Assembly: GCA_016783485.1 (NCBI GenBank)
Contig: JADHWM010000015.1
Span: 1 to 36,664 of the forward strand
Origin: Candidatus Bathyarchaeota archaeon
GTDB taxonomy: Archaea; Thermoproteota; Bathyarchaeia; TCS64
Length of the DNA stretch: 36,664 nucleotides
Direction: 5' to 3'
Shown: positions 26,506-36,662 of the stretch, one piece after another
Layout: every line of letters begins with the position of its first letter
Numbering within the stretch: the first letter of the stretch is position 1
Notes under the pieces: model-generated
What the model saw: only the letters and a program-made list of their open reading frames with translations
Told to the model about the DNA's origin: nothing
Databases searched by the model: none
Made by a program: the position numbers and the translations under genes

Positions 26506-26967
26506 GTGTCCAAAGAATTCAACTACATCGTGAGGCTGCACGGTTCCAACCTAGATGGGACCAAGCTTCTGCCCTACGCCATGACTGACCTCAAGGGCGT
26601 AGGCATCCGCGTGGCTAGGACGATGATCAAGAAACTGAGCCTCGATCCATTCGAGAGGTTGGGCAACCTCTCTGAAGGCGATGTGAGGAAAATCGAGGAC
26701 ATCCTCGATAATCCGACCTCCCATGGGATACCCATATGGATGCTCAACAGGCGGAAGGATCCGCAGACCGGCCTAGACCGGCACCTCCTCGCCTCCGATC
26801 TCACTCTCGCTCAGAGGGAGGACATCGACGTCATGAGGGAGACCCGGAGCTGGAAGGGGGAGCGACACGCTCGAGGCCTCAAAGTGAGGGGACAGCGGAC
26901 CAAGACGACCGCTCGGAAGGGTCGGAGCGTCGGCGTCAGCAGGGCTAGAATAAGGCAAAAGAGCTGA
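26506..26967 (+). CDS. rps13: 30S ribosomal protein uS13
   Basis: This 153-aa archaeal uS13 has NYIVRLHGSNLDGTK, LKGVGIRVA (the helix-two-turn-helix), LNRRKDPQTG and the basic RNA-binding C-terminus HARGLKVRGQRTKTTARKG. It is first in the operon. The start is GTG 26506. TTTTTAATAAGG near 26453-26464 and TTTAAAG near 26424 are candidate TATA boxes. Confidence 0.97.
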   Translation: MSKEFNYIVRLHGSNLDGTKLLPYAMTDLKGVGIRVARTMIKKLSLDPFERLGNLSEGDVRKIEDILDNPTSHGIPIWMLNRRKDPQTGLDRHLLASDLTLAQREDIDVMRETRSWKGERHARGLKVRGQRTKTTARKGRSVGVSRARIRQKS

Positions 26968-26979
26968 GAGTGTTAATCT

Positions 26980-27531
26980 TTGGGTGATCCTAAGAAGAAG
27001 CATAAGCTTTACACGACTCCGAAGCGTCCCTGGGATTTTGCGAATCTCGAGGCAGAGCTGAAGCTGGTTGGGGCGTATGGGCTTAGGAATAAGAGGGAGC
27101 TCTGGCGTCACAAGACGGAGTTGAGCACGTTGAGGCGGAGGGCGAGGGAGATGGTCTCGATGGGGGTCGCCGAGAGGGAGCAGGTGGAAACCGAGTTCCT
27201 CGGGAGGCTCCACAGGCTAGGGCTTATACCTGAGAGGAGTAATTTGGATGATATCTTGGGCCTGAACGTCCAGGATTTGATGGAGAGAAGACTCCAGACG
27301 GTCCTGTTCAGGAGGGGGATGGCCAAGTCCTTCTTCCAGTCGAGGCAACTGATCTCTCACGGTCATATCGCTATTAGTGGGCGTAAGATGAAGGCGCCGA
27401 GTTACATTGTTACGAGGACTGATGAGGGGAGCCTGGATTATGCGGAGTCGAGTCCCTTCGTTATTAAGACGCATCCGTTGAGGCAGGACCTCATCTTGAG
27501 AGAGGATGTGGAGGCGGCCCCGGTTGAGTGA
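26980..27531 (+). CDS. rps4: 30S ribosomal protein uS4
   Basis: This 183-aa uS4 has the archaeal N-terminus [18 protein letters not shown] and the S4 RNA-binding domain [32 protein letters not shown]. It binds 16S rRNA early in small-subunit assembly. The start is a TTG at 26980, 12 bases after rps13. Its last codons overlap the rps11 start. Confidence 0.97.
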   Translation: MGDPKKKHKLYTTPKRPWDFANLEAELKLVGAYGLRNKRELWRHKTELSTLRRRAREMVSMGVAEREQVETEFLGRLHRLGLIPERSNLDDILGLNVQDLMERRLQTVLFRRGMAKSFFQSRQLISHGHIAISGRKMKAPSYIVTRTDEGSLDYAESSPFVIKTHPLRQDLILREDVEAAPVE

Positions 27532-27916
27532 GGGGGAGAGGTGGGCCGTGGTCCACATTCACAGCAGTTTCAATAACACGATCGTTCACATGACGGATCT
27601 CACGGGGGCTGAGACCATCGCGCTCGCGTCTGGGGGCAGATTCGTTAAGGCGGACAGGTTGAAGCCTTCCCCTTATGCGGCGATGAAGGCGGCGCAGCAT
27701 GTGGCCGATGTGGGCAGGGATCGGGGGGTCACATCGATCCATATTAGGGTACGGGCTCCCGGTGGTTCCGGTTCTAAGACTCCGGGTCCGGGGGCTCAGG
27801 CGGCTATCCGGGCTCTGGCGAGGAGTGATTTCGCGATTGGGCGGATCGAGGAGTCGACTCCTATTCCCCATGATGGGACTCGTAAGCCGGGGGGCAGGCG
27901 GGGTCGCAGGCCTTAG
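27524..27916 (+). CDS. rps11: 30S ribosomal protein uS11
   Basis: From TTG 27524 the protein is 130 aa ([20 protein letters not shown]) with [33 protein letters not shown] and a basic tail. GGAGG at 27510-27514 stands nine bases before the TTG, and this N-terminus matches archaeal uS11 length better than ATG 27506, which would add MWRRPR. The start overlaps the rps4 stop by eight bases. Confidence 0.96.
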   Translation: MSEGERWAVVHIHSSFNNTIVHMTDLTGAETIALASGGRFVKADRLKPSPYAAMKAAQHVADVGRDRGVTSIHIRVRAPGGSGSKTPGPGAQAAIRALARSDFAIGRIEESTPIPHDGTRKPGGRRGRRP

Positions 27917-27930
27917 CGGGTCTGGTGGGG

Positions 27931-28875
27931 ATGGTCTTGAAGGTCGAGGTTCTGGGGGTCGACGGGGACAGGGTGCGCTTCCTCCTAGGGGGGGTGAATG
28001 TAGCGTTCGCGAATGCCCTGAGGAGGACCATGATCATGGACGTGCCATGCATGGTGATCGACGACATCTTCTTCTTCGATAATTCGTCGGTGGTGGCGGA
28101 CGAGAATCTGGCCCACAGGATAGGTTACGTGCCTTTGAGGACGGATCTGGATCGTTATGTTCTCCCGGTGGATTGTGAATGCGGGAGCGAGCTGGGGTGC
28201 GAAAAGTGCCGCGTGGTGCTCACCCTGGACGTGGAGGCGAAGACTGAGACCCGCACCGTCTACTCGGGGGATTTCGTCTCGGAGGATCCTGCGGTGGTGC
28301 CCGTGTCCCCTGGCATTCCCTTGACGAAGATTGCGCCGGGTCAAGCGGTTAGGCTTGAGGCCTATGCGAAGCTGGGGACGGGTAAGGAGCACTCTAAGTG
28401 GCAGCCCGTCTCCTCGGCGGTGTATCAGCACGTGGCTGAGATCGAGATGGACGAGGATCGGTGCACCGATTGTGCCGAGTGCGTAAAGGTGTGCCCTCGG
28501 GACGTGTTCACCATAGAGGGGGGTAAGCTGCGGGTGGTGGACGTGAATGGATGTATCATCTGCGGGGAGTGTGAGAAGGCGTGCCCCGTGGATCCCTCGG
28601 CGGTGAGGGTGGGGGCGCTGGATGACCTGTTCCTGTTCACGGTGGAGTCGACGGGTTGCCTTGAGCCGGCGAGGCTGGTGGTGGAGGCGGTGCGGGTCCT
28701 GTCGGTTAAGCTGGACGAGTTCGCGGGTAAGCTGGAGCGGGGGGAGACGGAGGATGTTATCGACGCCTTCGAGGTGGTCGAGGTGGAGAGGAGAAGGCTC
28801 TACGGCGGGGGCGCCGGGGACTTCGACGAGGAGGAGGAGGCGGAGGAGGATGTTGTTTCGGATGTTGAACAGTGA
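27931..28875 (+). CDS. rpoD: DNA-directed RNA polymerase subunit D (Rpo3) with two [4Fe-4S] motifs
   Basis: This is a 314-aa protein from ATG 27931. The alpha-like dimerisation domain opens with VNVAFANALRRTMIMDVP; a four-Cys motif lies in DCECGSELGCEKC. A ferredoxin-like insert carries two complete clusters (CTDCAECVKVCP and CIICGECEKACP), and a very acidic tail (DFDEEEEAEEDVVSDVEQ) ends the protein. Subunit D with L forms the platform for RNA polymerase assembly; the Fe-S domain stabilises the D-L dimer in lineages that have it. The start could be GTG 27925 or TTG 27937 (MKVEVLG). Confidence 0.96.
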   Translation: MVLKVEVLGVDGDRVRFLLGGVNVAFANALRRTMIMDVPCMVIDDIFFFDNSSVVADENLAHRIGYVPLRTDLDRYVLPVDCECGSELGCEKCRVVLTLDVEAKTETRTVYSGDFVSEDPAVVPVSPGIPLTKIAPGQAVRLEAYAKLGTGKEHSKWQPVSSAVYQHVAEIEMDEDRCTDCAECVKVCPRDVFTIEGGKLRVVDVNGCIICGECEKACPVDPSAVRVGALDDLFLFTVESTGCLEPARLVVEAVRVLSVKLDEFAGKLERGETEDVIDAFEVVEVERRRLYGGGAGDFDEEEEAEEDVVSDVEQ

Positions 28876-29209
28876 GCTTAAGAGGGCGATCAGGGTCCTC
28901 GGGGCTGCCTCCCGTGGGGGGGGTAAGCCGATCTGGGGTGCCCTGGCTGATGAGCTGGATAAGCCTAAGCGGCGGAGGGTCGCGGTTAATCTGAGCAGGA
29001 TCGGGAGGCACAGCGGGGAGGGGGACGTGGTCGCGGTGCCAGGTAAAGTTCTGGCTTCCGGGTCGTTGGGGCCGGGGGTGACGGTGGCGGCGTTCTCGTT
29101 CAGCGAGGGGGCTAGGGCGAAGATCGTGGCGTCTGGTTCCCGGGCTGTGACGCTGGTTGATCTGTTGGAGGAGGGCGTGGAGCCTTCCCGGATCAGGATC
29201 CTGAAGTAG
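28862..29209 (+). CDS. rpl18e: 50S ribosomal protein eL18 (L18e)
   Basis: From ATG 28862 the protein is 115 aa: MLNSELKRAIRVLGAASRGG, KPIWGALADELDKPKRRRVAVNL, VVAVPGKVLASGSL, and ARAKIVASGSRAVTLVDLLEEG, typical of archaeal eL18. It overlaps the rpoD stop by 14 bases. A GGAGGAGG at 28842-28849 is usable for this ATG; ATG 28850 would add four residues but abuts it. It ends the operon; the usual rpl13 and rps9 do not follow. Confidence 0.94.
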   Translation: MLNSELKRAIRVLGAASRGGGKPIWGALADELDKPKRRRVAVNLSRIGRHSGEGDVVAVPGKVLASGSLGPGVTVAAFSFSEGARAKIVASGSRAVTLVDLLEEGVEPSRIRILK

Positions 29210-29216
29210 TTTTTTT
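29210..29216 (+). terminator. Poly-T terminator of the ribosomal operon
   Basis: Seven T directly follow the rpl18e stop and overlap the last codon of the convergent rhomboid gene. Confidence 0.6.
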
Positions 29217-29877
29217 ATCTCCATTCTTGGAGGGGGCTGGGTCCCCTTAGTTTGGGTCGCATTATTCTGGAGAGGGCTAATCCTGCTGCGAAGCCTCCGA
29301 TGTGGGCCCAGTAAGCGACTCCTGTGTTCATGGGGAGGCTGGCGAGGATGATCTGGTAGACGAACCAGAGGCCGATCATGGCGGAGGCGGGTATGCGGAT
29401 TATCCTGAAGAATAGGCCTGCGCCGATGAGGGTGCGGATCTTGGCTCTGGGGTAGAATATTAAGTAGGCTCCGAGGACTCCGGAGATGGCGCCGGATCCG
29501 CCGACGGCGGGGTAGGAGGAGTTGGCTGCGGTGAGCGTCCAGATAAGGCCTGCGGCGATGCCTGTGGCGGTGTAGAATAGGAGGTATCGTAGGTGGCCGC
29601 AGCAGTCTTCGATGTTGTCTCCGAATATCCAGAGGAATAGCATGTTGCCTGCGAGATGGGTCCATCCTCCGTGGAGGAATATGTTGGTGATGAGGGTGGG
29701 GAGGCGTTGGCCGTTGGTGATGAAACGGGGTATGAGGCCGTAGTGGAATAGGGTGGCTGTGAAGTGGGCGGGGGTGGAGGTTGTCTGCCAGAGGTATATG
29801 GCGGTGGATGCTGCGATGATTGTGTAGTTGACGATGGGTGTGAGTCGGGTGGGGTTCTCGTCGCCGAGGGGGAGCAT
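29215..29877 (-). CDS. Rhomboid-family intramembrane serine protease
   Basis: This 220-aa protein has about six membrane spans. It shows HGGWTHLAGNMLFLWIFGDNIED (the L1-loop/TM2 signature with HxxxN), the nucleophile motif GGSGAISG, and the general-base His in AHIGGFAAG. The catalytic Ser-His pair is intact, so it should cut membrane-anchored substrates. The start is ATG 29877. It converges on the ribosomal operon with five bases between stops. Its coding strand is strongly C-rich, unlike the G-rich r-protein genes. Confidence 0.92.
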   Translation of the reverse strand: MLPLGDENPTRLTPIVNYTIIAASTAIYLWQTTSTPAHFTATLFHYGLIPRFITNGQRLPTLITNIFLHGGWTHLAGNMLFLWIFGDNIEDCCGHLRYLLFYTATGIAAGLIWTLTAANSSYPAVGGSGAISGVLGAYLIFYPRAKIRTLIGAGLFFRIIRIPASAMIGLWFVYQIILASLPMNTGVAYWAHIGGFAAGLALSRIMRPKLRGPSPLQEWR

Positions 29878-30284
29878 GGGTTGATCGTGGGGAGGGTTTC
29901 AGATATAGATGTAGGTTATGAGGGGAAGCGTATGATAGCGGTTTCCGGGCCGGAGGGTGGTCTCTGGCGGGGGGTTGAGTGGGGGGGTTGTGTAGGACCC
30001 CCCTGTTGTTTTTAGGGGTGTTTGTTTGGGGTTGTTTTGTGCGTTTTTTGTTGTTTGGCGGGTTTTTCCGGGTTCTTTTAGTGTTGTTTTGGTACTGGTT
30101 TGCTACTGTTTTGCTTGAGTGGTGGGGTTGGCGGGTTTTACGGGTTCCTTTCGGTGTTTGGCGGTCTTTACGTGGGCGTTTGGCCTCTATGATTGGGGGA
30201 TCTTTTTGGTTCTTTTCGTGGAATGAGTTACGGATCGTCTAACTGATGTATTTTTTCGTATTTTTCTTTATTTTCTACCAATGC
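29878..30284. other. G+T-rich (plus strand) intergenic region with imperfect repeats and a hairpin
   Basis: These 407 bases lie between two minus-strand genes. From about 29980 to 30240 the plus strand is almost only G and T: my count for 30001-30060 is 54 of 60. It holds a hairpin with an eight-pair stem, GGGGGGTT/GACCCCCC (29982-30003), followed by TGTTGTTTTT. It also holds about three imperfect copies of TTGGCGGG(T)TTTAC-GGG (30055-30085, 30128-30158, 30158-30180). A plus-strand open frame at 29979-30242 is hydrophobic only because of composition. No gene recognised. Confidence 0.6.
29982..30003. repeat. G6/C6 inverted repeat (hairpin) with downstream T tract
   Basis: Six G-C pairs, one U-A and one U-G pair enclose the six-base loop GTGTAG; on the plus strand it is followed by TGTTGTTTTT, a shape like an intrinsic terminator. 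No plus-strand gene ends nearby, so its role is unclear. Confidence 0.55.
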
Positions 30285-33020
<2,736 letters not shown>

Positions 33021-33170
33021 GAAAATTTCCTCTTACATGTAAATTTCCCAAAGTAATATCTAAGGATTTCACTTATCGAGCGCCTATATTTACAATGGAA
33101 TAAAACTGAAAAATCATCATCTTTTACGATGATTTTAAAATACATTATGATTTAGATTCCATATAAGGGG
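33021..33170. promoter_or_regulatory. Divergent promoter region between the two surface-protein genes
   Basis: A 150-base A+T-rich gap. AAATTTACATG near 33041-33051 (minus) may be the TATA box for the large secreted protein. TTTTAAAATAC near 33132-33142 (plus) suits TTG 33171. ATCATCATCTTTTACGATGAT at 33113-33133 contains ATCATC/GATGAT arms that can form a short inverted repeat. Confidence 0.45.
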
Positions 33171-34250
33171 TTGAAATTGAGAAAACGCTGTATCCTGTAT
33201 CTCTTGTTTCTATCAATTATACTGGGCACTATTTCAGTCACAACCAAAGGTCAGGAGGAAACGTTGCTGACGAGTAGTTGGATCCGATACCCCGTGACCC
33301 TTGATGGTAAGGTCACGTCATCGACGGAGTGGTCCGACACATCGTCGACAGACATAGAACTAGGAATGGGCGACCCCGTTGGTCCCCCGTTCGTCTCAGC
33401 GAGGATATGGGTTAAAAACGACGGGGAATGGCTCTATCTCCTCTTCAAGGTTCCATGGCTCACCAGCGATGTGGACGTGGAAGACGCCATGGGGGTCTCG
33501 TTATTCTGGGGGCCTTTCGTGAATCCTTGGCTCCACTTCGACGCGGGTATGCTGGAATTCACCGGGTATCCCTCGGACACCTACCGCTACAACTGCACGG
33601 GGGATATGATCTATGACATCGACTGTACCCCGCCGGGGCAGAACGATCTCGAAGGCTTCGCCACGCACGACGGGACGCATTACTGGTTCGAGATGAGGAA
33701 GGCACTGGCGTCTGGCGATGGTTACGACTGGACACTGGAGCTTGGGCGCACTTATGGGTTGAGAGACAGGAGCCCTGACACGGGAGGTGATCTGCACGTA
33801 GCGTTGTGGGATGGAAGTATCAACGACCAGTATTACCGGTATGTCCGTCTGAAGGTGGCTACCTCGTCCGATGTACAGGTAGAGGACACGTCGATCACGC
33901 CCCAAGATACAGATACGGGCAGAGATCCGGTTGGGATATTCTCCGGTTGGTCTCTAAGGGAGGTCGTCTACCTCATCTCGATCATGGGCACCCTCATCGG
34001 GATAGTGAGCTGGGTAAACAGGACCCGGAAGGTGCGGCGAAAGCAGGAGATAGTGTTCAACAGGATTCTAAGCGAGATCGACGAGATTTACACGCGCTAC
34101 AGGATCAACTCGCGAAAATGCGAGACCGAACTCATCAAGGTTAAGAACAACGTGATGGACGAGTTCAAGCAGGAGGTCTTAGACGAGGATAAGTTTAAGA
34201 TCCTCATTGAACGGATTGAACAATACCTCAACGCGATAAAGGAAGCATAG
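33171..34250 (+). CDS. Membrane-anchored protein with CBM9/DOMON-like extracellular domain and cytoplasmic coiled coil
   Basis: This 359-aa protein begins with a signal peptide (CILYLLFLSIILGTISV). The extracellular beta-sandwich starts VTLDGKVTSSTEWSD, the pattern of CBM9-like and related ligand-binding domains, with ARIWVKNDGEWLYLLFKV and WFEMRKAL. C142 and C152 may form a disulfide. One membrane span lies at about 263-282 (EVVYLISIMGTLIGIVSWV), then a basic stop-transfer and a helical cytoplasmic tail (about 290-359). The topology is that of a surface ligand-binding receptor or scaffold. The start is TTG 33171. It is divergent from the GH123-like gene. Confidence 0.75.
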   Translation: MKLRKRCILYLLFLSIILGTISVTTKGQEETLLTSSWIRYPVTLDGKVTSSTEWSDTSSTDIELGMGDPVGPPFVSARIWVKNDGEWLYLLFKVPWLTSDVDVEDAMGVSLFWGPFVNPWLHFDAGMLEFTGYPSDTYRYNCTGDMIYDIDCTPPGQNDLEGFATHDGTHYWFEMRKALASGDGYDWTLELGRTYGLRDRSPDTGGDLHVALWDGSINDQYYRYVRLKVATSSDVQVEDTSITPQDTDTGRDPVGIFSGWSLREVVYLISIMGTLIGIVSWVNRTRKVRRKQEIVFNRILSEIDEIYTRYRINSRKCETELIKVKNNVMDEFKQEVLDEDKFKILIERIEQYLNAIKEA

Positions 34251-34432
34251 TCCAGATAGTAAATCACATTCCAATTTGCTACGCGTACAACATGTTAGCT
34301 CAATTGTATGGGTTGACAAGGAATCCTGATATAAATCGGCGGGTTCAGACTTTTTAGTGATTATCGATCTTTTTCAGATGGCGCGCGCGATCACGCCCAC
34401 TAAGTCAGCTTTCGATACATTCACCGTAATAT

Positions 34433-34442
34433 TTCTTTTATA
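34433..34442 (+). promoter_or_regulatory. TATA box of the winged-helix-like gene
   Basis: TCTTTTATAG lies 32-41 bases before ATG 34474 in an otherwise non-coding gap (34251-34473). Confidence 0.55.
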
Positions 34443-34473
34443 GCAAAAAATCCGCTTTCACACGTAAGCACAA

Positions 34474-34800
34474 ATGGCGGAAACGGAACATCCGAGACAT
34501 AATAATTCGTACAGACGTGGAGCTTATCGGATTAAGGAGAGGTTATTGAAAAAACACGATATCGACTGGTGGATATATAGACCCAAAACCCTTGACGAAT
34601 GGACTGAGATTATCACCTGTATGAACATACTCGCAGGAGACCCGACGCTGGAGAATCAGACCCCAAAGATGAGAAAAAGGCTCGAAAAAGGCGGTTTAAT
34701 ACAGCGACACCATGCTTCCTGGCCATATTACCTGACAAACAAGGCAAAAATTCTGTATGAACGAGCCGTTTCCGGCGATTACCCCCCTATACCAACTTGA
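34474..34800 (+). CDS. Small winged-helix-like protein of unknown function
   Basis: This 108-aa protein has a basic N-terminus (YRRGAYRIKERLLKKHDIDWW), a helical middle (KTLDEWTEIITCMNILAG) and a C-terminus MRKRLEKGGLIQRHHASWPYYLTNKAKILYERA. The C-terminus resembles the recognition helix, wing and last helix of a winged helix-turn-helix. A DNA-binding role is inferred only. TCTTTTATAG near 34433-34442 is a good TATA box for ATG 34474. It follows the surface receptor gene in the same direction after 223 bases. Confidence 0.65.
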   Translation: MAETEHPRHNNSYRRGAYRIKERLLKKHDIDWWIYRPKTLDEWTEIITCMNILAGDPTLENQTPKMRKRLEKGGLIQRHHASWPYYLTNKAKILYERAVSGDYPPIPT

Positions 34801-34878
34801 ACGGGAAGGGCACGCCAGCTTGAGGGCTCCAAGATATTTCTTGATGATGTCGCGCACGCGCTCATGAAATGGAAGACG

Positions 34879-36015
34879 TCAGAGTCTCTCTTGCAGTTTG
34901 AACAGGGCTTCAACGAGGTCGTCATTGGTTATCCCGGGGGTTTGAGCCTGCGTCACATCGTAGAACCGGTCCACGACACTCCTGAGCTTGGTATGCTCTA
35001 ACTCGACTCCTATGAGCATCTCCTCGAGGATGTCAACGGCCTCTTTTGGAACCACGAACAGGTCTCCCATTATCTGAATTCTCCTGATCTCGGAGCCAAC
35101 CATTTCAGCCCTCATGCGGATGAGCTTCCCCGCTTTGTGGTCAGCCTCCACCATCTTCACGTCGTGGGCTATCTTGACCGCTCTGCCTGCCATCCTCTCC
35201 GGACGCATAGACTCCATGTACAACCACTCCTCGGAGGTGTGCCGGGGCATCGTCTCCTCATCGTAGATACTCCGTTCCAGCTCGCTGGGTTCCCCTTTAC
35301 ACAATTTTACCCCCAGGAGCTCCTGGAAAACATCGGAGTAGACCTTCTTAATCTCCTCAACCGAGGGAGGATCGGCCGACTCCCTCTTCAGGGTGGTGAC
35401 CCAATCTACCATGCTCTTCGCCATCTTGTCCCTGAACTTCTCATCAGGCACCCTCAGCACACGGGCCATGAGGTCGTAATCGAGATCGATGATGATGTTC
35501 CCCACGAGAACGGTGGCGGATTCGTGTCTCCCGGCTCCGTTCCCGCTGATCTTCCTGCCGCCGACGACAACGTCATTCACGGGTTTATACTCCGCTGGCA
35601 CCCCCAGCCTACGATATGTCTCCACCGTAACCGCTAGAAGCTTCTCGAACAGTCTCTCGACATCCATGGAGACCGCGCCCGAGTCTTTGAAGATGATCTG
35701 GTAGAAGATCTGGTTGCTGTCCAGATATGTGGCTCCTCCCCCCTGGCTCCGCCGAATGACCGGGAGCCCTTTCTCCTTGAGGAAGTCGAGGTCCAACTCT
35801 TGCTCCAGGTCTTGATGGTACCCCAGGCATGCGTATGGGCGGTCTGGCTGGAGCAGTATGAGGGTGTTAGGCGACTCTCCTCTATGCACCGCCTCAGCCA
35901 CCGACTCGTAGAATATCTGCGCCATCAGAGGCTCGCTGTATCCTAGGTCTAGCAGTCTCCATCTTTCCATCTCAAGATCAACTCCTTGAACTATTAACGA
36001 CAAAAGAGTTTCCAT
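34879..36015 (-). CDS. lplA: Lipoate-protein ligase A with C-terminal accessory domain
   Basis: This 378-aa protein has the BPL/LPL catalytic domain with RLLDLGYSEPLMAQIFYE, the lipoyl-AMP loop RRSQGGGATY, and the catalytic lysine region NDVVVGGRKISGNGAGRH. After about residue 260 a C-terminal domain (AGKLIRMRAEMV... IQIMGDLFVV... LEEMLIGVE) resembles Lip_prot_lig_C. Archaea often carry these two parts as separate LplA and LplB; here they are one chain. It attaches lipoate to E2 or GcvH proteins using ATP. TTTAAA inside a palindrome 26 bases before ATG 36015 supports a leaderless start there; ATG 35970 (MERWRLLDLG) is the family-like alternative. The usual His after GGGA is replaced by L (GGGATYLD). 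Confidence 0.92.
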   Translation of the reverse strand: METLLSLIVQGVDLEMERWRLLDLGYSEPLMAQIFYESVAEAVHRGESPNTLILLQPDRPYACLGYHQDLEQELDLDFLKEKGLPVIRRSQGGGATYLDSNQIFYQIIFKDSGAVSMDVERLFEKLLAVTVETYRRLGVPAEYKPVNDVVVGGRKISGNGAGRHESATVLVGNIIIDLDYDLMARVLRVPDEKFRDKMAKSMVDWVTTLKRESADPPSVEEIKKVYSDVFQELLGVKLCKGEPSELERSIYDEETMPRHTSEEWLYMESMRPERMAGRAVKIAHDVKMVEADHKAGKLIRMRAEMVGSEIRRIQIMGDLFVVPKEAVDILEEMLIGVELEHTKLRSVVDRFYDVTQAQTPGITNDDLVEALFKLQERL

Positions 36016-36033
36016 TCACCCTCAACTCTCATC

Positions 36034-36047
36034 CTCATTTAAATGAG
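36034..36047. promoter_or_regulatory. Perfect palindrome covering the lplA TATA box
   Basis: CTCATTTAAATGAG is a perfect 14-base palindrome whose TTTAAA core is centred about 26 bases from ATG 36015, the usual TATA-to-start distance for leaderless archaeal genes. A regulator bound here would block TBP. Confidence 0.5.
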
Positions 36048-36167
36048 CATTTGCAGCCGATTTAATTATTCGGATTGGCCTTCGTTCTGTTAATACGTGA
36101 TTGAATTCACTATTGACTAAGCACTTTGCATTATTTCAATTGATGCGGATTTCACAGTGAATTACGA

Positions 36168-36193
36168 CGACATGTCGCACACTTACATGTGCG
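36168..36193 (-). terminator. Hairpins directly after the partial gene at the right edge
   Basis: CGCACA-N6-TGTGCG (36176-36193) forms a six-pair stem one base past the stop of the minus-strand gene ending at 36195, and the palindrome CGACATGTCG (36168-36177) overlaps it. There is no T tract, so termination is possible but not certain. Confidence 0.35.
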
Positions 36194-36194
36194 C

Positions 36195-36662
36195 CTAGAA
36201 TAGATTCCTGAAGAAGTTGGCGATCCTCTCCAGGACACCCTCTCCCTCGGGCTCCTCCTCCACCCGGGGGACTGGATCCGATTCCACCTTAGGAGTTACA
36301 TCTGCATCCCCCAGGATTCCCCTCTTCAACTCGACGTTTCCGTGCTTCGGGATCCCTGACATCTTCCGAGGGTGACTCGACTCCGAGCCCTCCCTGTAGT
36401 CGCTGTCCGAGGTCTCCGCCTCCAGCCCTGCGGCGTCAGAGAAGCCCCCCCCTTTCTTCGGCTCCACGGGGGCCTTCCCTCCTGTGTCGGGGATAGGCCT
36501 GAAGTGTTTCTCGTCCCCCGTGATGATATGTCCGGCGGTGGTGAGGCCCGCGCCCTCGCTGAGCTCAATTCCCCCCTCCCCCGTGGGGAGCTTCGCGGCG
36601 CCTTTCTCGAGCTCCTCCGCGAGGGCGTCGAGCTGCTCCCGAGTGAGGACAGAGTCGGGGGA
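36195..36662 (-). CDS. C-terminal part of an unknown charged protein (start off the window)
   Basis: The frame is open to the window edge and supplies 155 residues beginning SPDSVLTREQLDALAEEL. The visible part is low-complexity, rich in E, D, G, P and K, with segments such as GHIITGDEKHFRPIPDTGG and HGNVELKRGILGDADV. It ends in an amphipathic helix, VLERIANFFRNLF, that could bind a membrane or partner. No family recognised. Internal GTG codons exist but the uninterrupted frame upstream argues the true start lies beyond 36664. Confidence 0.7.
   Translation of the reverse strand, partial: SPDSVLTREQLDALAEELEKGAAKLPTGEGGIELSEGAGLTTAGHIITGDEKHFRPIPDTGGKAPVEPKKGGGFSDAAGLEAETSDSDYREGSESSHPRKMSGIPKHGNVELKRGILGDADVTPKVESDPVPRVEEEPEGEGVLERIANFFRNLF

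Noticed and set aside
28622-28861. Upstream extension of the rpl18e frame inside rpoD
   Set aside because: Arg/Ser/Trp-rich translation of the rpoD gene in another frame; the true eL18 begins at 28850 or 28862.
29979-30242. Plus-strand hydrophobic 87-codon open frame
   Set aside because: The hydrophobicity (F, L, V, W, G) follows from the G+T composition; no ribosome site or family support.
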